In this document: positions 58,590-64,000 of the stretch, piece after piece
Layout: each line of letters starts with the position of its first letter
Numbering within the stretch: the first letter of the stretch is position 1
Source of the DNA: an uncultured Lachnospiraceae bacterium
GTDB lineage: Bacteria; Bacillota; Clostridia; Lachnospirales; Lachnospiraceae
Assembly (NCBI GenBank): GCA_902765725.1
Contig: CACXAT010000004.1
Location: forward strand, 58,274-122,273
Direction: 5' to 3'
Length of the DNA stretch: 64,000 nucleotides
Translations under genes and position numbers: made by a program
Notes under the pieces: generated by a model
Databases searched by the model: none
Told to the model about the DNA's origin: nothing
The model's input: the letters and a program-made list of their open reading frames with translations, nothing else

Positions 58590-59231
58590 ATGAAGATAGT
58601 TATGTTAGGTGCACCGGGTGCCGGTAAGGGTACTCAGGCCAGAATGATCTCAGAAAAATATGGTATCCCGCAGATTTCAACAGGAGATATCTTCCGCGCA
58701 AACATCCGCAACCAGACAGAGCTTGGACAGAAGGCAAAGTCCTACATGGATCAGGGTCTGCTTGTCCCGGATGAACTGACGCTTGACCTTGTCGTTGACA
58801 GACTTGCACAGGATGACTGCAGCAATGGATATATACTGGACGGATTCCCGCGCACGATCCCGCAGGCTGAAGCGCTTACATTTGCGCTGAAGTCCCAGAA
58901 AACGAAGATCGACTACGCGATCGACGTTGAGGTTCCGGATGACAATATCGTTCAGAGAATGAGTGGCAGACGTGCATGTCCCGGATGCGGAGCTACCTAT
59001 CATATCCGCTACAATCCGCCGGTCAGCGACAATATCTGTGATGAATGCGGAACAGAACTGATCCAGCGTGAGGATGATAAGGCTGAAACCGTACAGAAGA
59101 GACTTGATGTGTATCATAAGAAGACCCAGCCGCTGATCGAGTATTACAGAGAACAGGGATGCATGTATTCCGTGGACGGCACACGTCCCATGGAAGACGT
59201 ATTTGAGGACATCTGTAAGATCCTGAAGTGA
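58590..59231 (+). CDS. adk: Adenylate kinase
   Basis: 213 residues, ATG 58590 behind AAAGGAG. P-loop GAPGAGKGT, DGFPRT, and a zinc-type LID with CPGC and CDEC. Converts ATP plus AMP to two ADP. 109 bases after secY, in a spacer with a GTGTG...CACAC hairpin. Confidence 0.98.
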   Translation: MKIVMLGAPGAGKGTQARMISEKYGIPQISTGDIFRANIRNQTELGQKAKSYMDQGLLVPDELTLDLVVDRLAQDDCSNGYILDGFPRTIPQAEALTFALKSQKTKIDYAIDVEVPDDNIVQRMSGRRACPGCGATYHIRYNPPVSDNICDECGTELIQREDDKAETVQKRLDVYHKKTQPLIEYYREQGCMYSVDGTRPMEDVFEDICKILK

Positions 59232-59261
59232 CACAGGTCCAGATTACAGGAAGGCATACGT

Positions 59262-60020
59262 ATGGCAGTATCGATTAAAACAAAACGTGAGATTGAGTTG
59301 ATGCGTGAGGCTAACCACCGTCTCGAGAAAGTCTTCGATGCGATGGAAAAGATGATTCGGCCGGGGATCTCGACATGGGAGATCGACCAGGCTGCGAGGA
59401 AGCTTATCAAGGAACAGGGAGGAATCCCGAATTTCCTGAATTATGAGGGATATCCTGCGGCAGTCTGTACTTCGGTAAATGAGGAGGTCGTTCACGGAAT
59501 CCCCAGGAAGACCCGGATCCTGAAGGAGGGAGATATCATCTCTCTGGACTGCGGACTCATTCTGAATGGATATCATTCCGATGCTGCCAGAACATATGCT
59601 GTTGGTGAGATCAGAGATACGGAGAAGAAGCTGATCGAAGTGACCAAAGCCAGCTTCTTCGAAGGTCTGAAATATGCCAGGGCAGGTCATCACCTCCATG
59701 AGATCTCCAACGCCATCGGGGACTACTGCGAGAGCAGAGGATACGGGGTCGTAAGGGATCTTGTTGGACACGGCATCGGAAGAGAGATGCATGAGGACCC
59801 GCAGGTTCCGAACTTCCGTCAGAAATCCAGAGGACTTCGGCTCGTAGCGGGCATGACGCTTGCGATCGAACCGATGATCGCCGAAGGAACATGGGAAGTG
59901 GACTGGCTGGATGACGGCTGGACAGTAGTCACGAAGGACAGGAAGCCGGCAGCTCATTATGAGAATACGATCCTTATCACAGATGGGGATCCGGAGATTC
60001 TGTCCAAGACACATGATTGA
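59262..60020 (+). CDS. map: Methionine aminopeptidase, type I
   Basis: 252 residues, ATG 59262. Metal ligands Asp96, Asp107, His170, Glu203 and Glu234 are all in place (SLDCGLILNGYHSDAART, VGHGIGREMHEDP, AIEPM, HYENT). No N-terminal zinc extension. Removes the initiator methionine from new proteins. Confidence 0.98.
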   Translation: MAVSIKTKREIELMREANHRLEKVFDAMEKMIRPGISTWEIDQAARKLIKEQGGIPNFLNYEGYPAAVCTSVNEEVVHGIPRKTRILKEGDIISLDCGLILNGYHSDAARTYAVGEIRDTEKKLIEVTKASFFEGLKYARAGHHLHEISNAIGDYCESRGYGVVRDLVGHGIGREMHEDPQVPNFRQKSRGLRLVAGMTLAIEPMIAEGTWEVDWLDDGWTVVTKDRKPAAHYENTILITDGDPEILSKTHD

Positions 60021-60028
60021 GAGTAGAA

Positions 60029-60292
60029 ATGGTTAAGCTGGCAAAGTCTCTGGCGGGACATGACAAGGATCATGTGTACGCTGTTATAAATGAAGATGAG
60101 AATAATGTGTATCTTGCAGACGGGAAGAGCAGGACACTGGACAGGCCGAAGAGAAAAAACCGCAGGCACGTGCAGCTGATCTTTCATTTTTCTGAGGAGT
60201 ACACACAATTGCTTGGTTCTGTCGGCAGTGACAGTGACCTTGTCCATGTTTTGAGAGTATATCATTCGGCTGTATCCGGGTCGGAACAATAA
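60029..60292 (+). CDS. KOW-domain RNA-binding protein (L14e-like)
   Basis: 87 residues from ATG 60029; a TTG overlapping the map stop (60017) is an alternative. It has a KOW-like start (LAKSLAGHDKDHVYAVINED) and a basic centre (RPKRKNRRHVQ). Genes like this often lie between map and infA in Clostridia. The function is unknown, though RNA or ribosome binding is likely from the fold and position. Confidence 0.85.
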   Translation: MVKLAKSLAGHDKDHVYAVINEDENNVYLADGKSRTLDRPKRKNRRHVQLIFHFSEEYTQLLGSVGSDSDLVHVLRVYHSAVSGSEQ

Positions 60293-60307
60293 TAGAGAGG
60301 TGAATAT

Positions 60308-60526
60308 ATGTCAAAATCTGATGTCATCGAAGTAGAAGGAAAGGTTCTTGAGAAGCTTCCGAACGCAATGTTCAAGGTTGAACTTCAGAACAAGCATGTG
60401 GTGCTTGCTCATATCAGCGGCAAGCTTCGCATGAATTTTATCCGTATCCTTCCGGGAGATAAGGTCACGATCGAGCTGTCCCCCTATGATCTTGACAAGG
60501 GCAGAATCATCTGGCGTGATAAATGA
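60308..60526 (+). CDS. infA: Translation initiation factor IF-1
   Basis: 72 residues, the standard length, ATG 60308 after GAGAGGTG. S1-type OB fold with [14 protein letters not shown] and the end GRIIWRDK. No rpmJ follows; the ribosomal series ends here and the next 97 bases hold only a promoter for an unrelated gene. Confidence 0.98.
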   Translation: MSKSDVIEVEGKVLEKLPNAMFKVELQNKHVVLAHISGKLRMNFIRILPGDKVTIELSPYDLDKGRIIWRDK

Positions 60527-60549
60527 TTTTTAAAAACATTTAAAAGTAC

Positions 60550-60579
60550 TTAACAAATATGTAATATCTGTGCTATACT
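60550..60579 (+). promoter_or_regulatory. Promoter of the cell-wall-binding protein
   Basis: TTAACA (60550-60555), 18-base spacer, TATACT (60574-60579), 45 bases before ATG 60624. Confidence 0.6.
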
Positions 60580-60623
60580 ATAGCGGAAACCGAAATCCTG
60601 CAATCAGGGGAGCATCAGATACT

Positions 60624-61910
60624 ATGAAAAAGATTTGCAAGATTACGCTGATCATAGCAGTAATGACCTTCTTATTCTGCTTCTCGGCGTATGCTGAAAA
60701 TTATACGGAAGAGGGGACATATGTCTGGAAGCAGACCGATGGCCTCTTTTATGCATATGATGCCCAGACGGGGGCGCTGATCCGCAACAGGAAGGTCGGC
60801 AAATGCTTCGTCGATGGGAATGGTACCCGCTATCTGAATTGTTTTGTTAAAGGCGTTTATTACAATTCCAACGGATTCCGCAGAGTAAAGTTCAAGGGCG
60901 GATGGATCAAGACCGGCGGAAAGTACTATTTTTTCAAGGATCAGAAGCGTCTGACAGGCCTTCGGAAGATTAACGGCAAGAAATATTACTTTGACAGCGA
61001 AGGTGTCAGACAGTCCGGACTTCTCTGTATCAAGGGCAAGTACCGCTTCTTCAAGACGAACGGAGTGATGCTTGTAAGCCGGTGGAAGACCGTTGACGGG
61101 AAGAAGTACTTTATCAATAAGAACGGATACATCAAACCCGGATTCTTCAAGGTCAATAAGAAGAAGTATTACCAGACGATCGAGACCGGTATCTATACCG
61201 GTGAACACGTGATCAACGGGCAGAAGTATTATTTCTCTTCCAAGGGTGTATACAATGCGTCCATGACCAGCAAGATCCGTGAATCTACGAAGATCGGCGG
61301 TTATTCGGATATTCTGTTCTTCACAAAGTTTGAATCGGGAAGCGCTGGATATGCGCAGACCGGCGGTGATTCCGGCAGAGCCTACGGCAAATACCAGTTT
61401 GACTATCGTTATTCCCTGGTGCCGTTCCTGAAATACTGCTACAACGCCAACAGTACCTTCTTCAAGGGCTTCAAGTCATTTATCAATATCTCGCCGGGCA
61501 GCAGCAGTCTGATCAAGACGAGTTCGAATCACAAGCTTGCTGATGCGTGGGAGGCATGCTACAAGGCAGATGCCGCATACTTCTCCGACATGCAGGACAA
61601 GTTCGCTCTGGATCAGTATTACACTCCCTGTGAGAAGGCTCTGGCCGCGAAGGGTATCAATATGGTGCTGCGCTCCTATGTGTGCCGCGGAGCTGTATTC
61701 AGCTATTCGATCCAGCATGGACAGACCGTTGCGGTCAATGCGGTTGTGAACGCAGGCCTGACGGATGACGTCAATGACAGGACCTTCATTAAGAAGCTGT
61801 ATGACTACAGATGGAGAGATTCCAAGGGCTGGGCAGGAAGATCAGCTTTCTCCTATCGCTATAACCAGGAGAAGGCACTGGCACTTGCCACCTACGATAA
61901 GATCTCATAA
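60624..61910 (+). CDS. Secreted cell-wall-binding protein with lysozyme-like domain
   Basis: 428 residues from ATG 60624 (GGGGAG upstream). Signal peptide to AYAE (residue 25). Residues about 60-212 are cell-wall/choline-binding type repeats of about 20 residues with GKKYYFDSEG, GKKYFINKNG and GQKYYFSSKG. The C-terminal part (215-428) has FESGSAGYAQTGGDSGRAYG then KYQFDYRYSLVPF, a pattern like phage and secreted muramidases with Glu237 as possible catalytic acid. Peptidoglycan cutting is therefore likely but not proved. It stands between infA and tRNA-Leu, where alpha-operon genes would be expected. Confidence 0.82.
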   Translation: MKKICKITLIIAVMTFLFCFSAYAENYTEEGTYVWKQTDGLFYAYDAQTGALIRNRKVGKCFVDGNGTRYLNCFVKGVYYNSNGFRRVKFKGGWIKTGGKYYFFKDQKRLTGLRKINGKKYYFDSEGVRQSGLLCIKGKYRFFKTNGVMLVSRWKTVDGKKYFINKNGYIKPGFFKVNKKKYYQTIETGIYTGEHVINGQKYYFSSKGVYNASMTSKIRESTKIGGYSDILFFTKFESGSAGYAQTGGDSGRAYGKYQFDYRYSLVPFLKYCYNANSTFFKGFKSFINISPGSSSLIKTSSNHKLADAWEACYKADAAYFSDMQDKFALDQYYTPCEKALAAKGINMVLRSYVCRGAVFSYSIQHGQTVAVNAVVNAGLTDDVNDRTFIKKLYDYRWRDSKGWAGRSAFSYRYNQEKALALATYDKIS

Positions 61911-61926
61911 TTTTTCAAATTTCCTG

Positions 61927-61955
61927 TTGACACAGCAAGCGAACCTTGGTATTAT
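61927..61955 (+). promoter_or_regulatory. Promoter of tRNA-Leu
   Basis: TTGACA (61927-61932), 17-base spacer, TATTAT (61950-61955). The sequence up to the tRNA has repeated GAGTT/AACTC units. Confidence 0.75.
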
Positions 61956-62003
61956 ATCGCTTGTGAGTTGAAAAACTCAGTGAGTTAAATAACTCAACGA
62001 AAC

Positions 62004-62087
62004 GCGGAAGTGGCGGAATTGGCAGACGCGCAGGCTTCAGGTGCCTGTGATCGCAAGGTCGTGAGGGTTCAAGTCCCTTCTTCCGCA
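62004..62087 (+). tRNA. tRNA-Leu (anticodon CAG)
   Basis: 84-base class II tRNA: acceptor GCGGAAG / CTTCCGC, anticodon stem CAGGC / GCCTG with loop TTCAGGT, long variable arm TGATC-GCAA-GGTCGT, T-loop TTCAAGT. No encoded CCA. Confidence 0.95.
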
Positions 62088-62090
62088 GAG

Positions 62091-62122
62091 GAAAGCCTTC
62101 TGAGAGCTCAGAAGGCTTTCTT
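62091..62122 (+). terminator. Terminator after tRNA-Leu
   Basis: Perfect 13-bp stem GAAAGCCTTCTGA / TCAGAAGGCTTTC, loop GAGC. The 3' T-tract is short. Confidence 0.8.
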
Positions 62123-62167
62123 AATGCAATCAATACTTTGCTCTTAATTCATTTTGGAGGGTGTTCG

Positions 62168-64000
62168 ATGTCGCGCAGAGAAGATGACAATCCGCTGATG
62201 AGCGGAAGTGGAACAGGCCCCAGCTGGGGGAAGATCTGCGGAGTCACGCTTTGCATAATCCTTGGGATTGTAATGGCCGGATGCGCCGGTATCTATTATT
62301 TCGGACATAGTCTGATCCGGAGTACGAACTTTCAGGCTGACGAGGATGTCATGCAGTTTGAAACGCTTCCGGAGGAAGCGCTGGACAAAGAGACAGAGGC
62401 GGATGCCGGAACGATCCTCAATGAGTCCGAGCTGGAGAATCTCCATCTTCAGATGAATCAGATACAGACGGATGCCGGTGAAGATGTCATCATGAACCAG
62501 TCTGTGTACAATGTGATCCTGGCGGGCGTTGACCGTACGGACAAGTCCTGGAACGGCAACTCTGACAGCGTCATGCTTGTATCTCTCAACAATGACCGGA
62601 AGAGAGTCAGCGTGATCTCTCTGATGCGCGATACCTACGTTGAGATCCCCGGACATGATTACAACAAGCTGAATGCTTCCTACGCATACGGCGGCGGGCC
62701 GCTCCTGTGCGATACGGTTGAGGAGAACTACCGGATCCAGGTGGACCGTTACGCGGCAGTCGACTTTGAGAATCTGGTTGACATCATCGATGCACTCGGC
62801 GGGATCGAGCTGAACTGGACAGCGTCCGAGATCGAAGTCTCAAACGGCTATATCAAGGATATGTGCGAGAGAGTCCTCGATATTCCGTATGAAGAGCACG
62901 CGATCATGGATGAGCCGGGCCTGCTTCTGAGCGACGGCGTGCAGGCAGTCGCATACGCGAGAAACCGTTTTGTCGGCAATTCCGATTATTCCAGAACGCA
63001 GCGTCAGAGATATGTCATCCAGCAGATGATCGAGAAGGTCAAGACGCTCAGCTCCTCGCAGCTGATCAAGTTCGTGACGAAGGTTCTTCCTCTTGTCACT
63101 CACAACATTCCGGAAAATGAGATCTGGAGCAGGGCCTGCGCCGCCTATGCCGGTCTGGGAGAACCGGAGGGAGAAGATCTAAAAGAGGATCAGCAGAGGG
63201 CGTATGATTCCCAGGGGCAGTTCCTGTACTGGCAAAATATGCAGTCCATCGCGGCCGCGGTAGCTGCCGGGGAAGCCACGGAAGACATGATGAAGGAGTA
63301 CTGGAAAGCCGCGGCCAAGTATGAAGCAGCCGGAGGGAAGCGGGATTCGGAACTGAACCAGGCCATGTTCAAGGCAGAAGCGGCGATTTGCGGGGTATCA
63401 TTTGACGATATCTCGCAGGATCCGTTCCGGTTTGACGCGTTGGCGGACCTGCTGGGCTGTGAGGGCCTACATGTTATCCGTGATGTCAACGCCCTGCTGA
63501 GTCTGATAGAAGCCGGGTATACGGATAAGCAAGGGATTATGTTTGACGGTGACCGTATCCTGACAGATGAATCTATGACGATGCTGGAAGAATGGAAAAT
63601 CGAGACGGATGAATCGAAGCAAAAAGTCATCCCCATTGTACTGACGATAGGCGGAGCCATGGTATATGCATACGCAGTAGTACAGTCCGGCGGAGCGATT
63701 CTGATGTTTTCGAGTACGTTCCTTCCTGGTATGGCCGGATCGATCGTCAGCGCAGGCACCTATGCAGGCGGAGCGCTATTGATCACAGCAGAAGGGATAG
63801 TCACCGGATCGCGGATCGAGGAGATCGCCACAGGAAACAATAGTCTGAAAAATTACCTGGACAGTAACCCGATCGGCGGGGTAGTGGATTATGAGAGCCT
63901 GGTCGAGGCAAAGGACTTGATATTCGTCATGTATCTGGCAGCCGGTGGAGAAGCGGCTAAATTCAACCGGGAGTATGAAGAACTGCTGGTGGCAAGCCGG
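62168..64000 (+). CDS. LCP-domain protein fused to a polymorphic-toxin-like region (3' truncated)
   Basis: Open from ATG 62168 (TGGAGGGTG upstream) to the window end: 611 codons, no stop. Residues 22-50 form one membrane helix. Residues about 105-320 are a full LytR-CpsA-Psr domain (NVILAGVDRTD, NSDSVMLVS, LMRDTYVEI, KLNASYAYGG, AYARNRF, DYSRTQRQR), the class that attaches teichoic acids or polysaccharides to peptidoglycan. At about residue 321 (base 63131) the LCP tail (THNIPENEIWS) is replaced by ACAAYAGLGEPEGEDLKEDQ and an unrelated region: helical to 486, hydrophobic Gly/Ala stretches at 487-512 and 520-545, then IVTGSRIEEIATGNN. This resembles pre-toxin regions of polymorphic toxins (inference). 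Codon use shifts (cta, ata, gta). It may be a real fusion or a recombination or assembly junction. Confidence 0.8.
   Translation, partial: MSRREDDNPLMSGSGTGPSWGKICGVTLCIILGIVMAGCAGIYYFGHSLIRSTNFQADEDVMQFETLPEEALDKETEADAGTILNESELENLHLQMNQIQTDAGEDVIMNQSVYNVILAGVDRTDKSWNGNSDSVMLVSLNNDRKRVSVISLMRDTYVEIPGHDYNKLNASYAYGGGPLLCDTVEENYRIQVDRYAAVDFENLVDIIDALGGIELNWTASEIEVSNGYIKDMCERVLDIPYEEHAIMDEPGLLLSDGVQAVAYARNRFVGNSDYSRTQRQRYVIQQMIEKVKTLSSSQLIKFVTKVLPLVTHNIPENEIWSRACAAYAGLGEPEGEDLKEDQQRAYDSQGQFLYWQNMQSIAAAVAAGEATEDMMKEYWKAAAKYEAAGGKRDSELNQAMFKAEAAICGVSFDDISQDPFRFDALADLLGCEGLHVIRDVNALLSLIEAGYTDKQGIMFDGDRILTDESMTMLEEWKIETDESKQKVIPIVLTIGGAMVYAYAVVQSGGAILMFSSTFLPGMAGSIVSAGTYAGGALLITAEGIVTGSRIEEIATGNNSLKNYLDSNPIGGVVDYESLVEAKDLIFVMYLAAGGEAAKFNREYEELLVASR

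Noticed and set aside
1..64000. CRISPR array, rRNA genes or insertion sequences
   Set aside because: No regularly spaced repeats, rRNA cores or transposase-like frames were found anywhere in the window.

Overview
The window reads as chromosomal DNA of an anaerobic Bacillota, most likely a Lachnospiraceae-type Clostridia. The basis is the ribosomal and RNA polymerase gene order, an EF-G/EF-Tu pair behind rpsL-rpsG, a zinc-type S14, class C sortase pilus genes, large LPXTG adhesins of the kind common in that family, and strong Gram-positive Shine-Dalgarno sequences. Codon use is moderately GC-rich. No rRNA genes, CRISPR arrays, transposases or phage genes were seen.

Positions 1-10952 are peptide import. 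The end of an OppF-type ATPase is followed by an OppA-type binding protein whose C-terminal segment sits at the N-terminus, an apparent circular permutation. A small membrane protein follows, then a complete peptide ABC operon: binding protein, OppB, OppC with a large extracytoplasmic insert, OppD, OppF and a small membrane protein. Positions 10949-15239 are a TAXI-type TRAP transporter operon: binding protein, DUF1850 protein, fused permease and a cytidylate-kinase-like protein.

Positions 15396-28076 are a sortase-assembled pilus locus: class C sortase, small LPQTG protein, second sortase, small coiled-coil protein, signal peptidase I, AT-rich LPSTG backbone pilin, and a 2426-residue LPATG adhesin.

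From 28096 to 60526 lies the information-processing supercluster: rpmG-secE-nusG-rplK-rplA, rplJ-rplL, rpoB-rpoC, rpsL-rpsG-fusA-tuf, then the S10-spc series rpsJ to infA. Visible control elements include two L1-binding-site mimics, an L10 leader with attenuator, near-identical promoters for rplJ and rpoB, and a long S10 leader. Non-translation genes interrupt the cluster: a cell-wall amidase before rpoB, a VanZ-like gene on the minus strand after rpoC, and a PRTase-like gene plus tRNA-Ala after tuf. A GC-rich structured element lies between rpsS and rplV. The series stops at infA; rpmJ, rpsM, rpsK, rpsD, rpoA and rplQ do not follow.

The right end holds a secreted cell-wall-binding protein with a lysozyme-like domain, tRNA-Leu, and an open-ended gene in which an LCP (LytR-CpsA-Psr) domain runs in frame into an unrelated region resembling the pre-toxin part of polymorphic toxins. 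The two strongest leads are the permuted binding protein (859-2601) and the LCP fusion (62168-64000).
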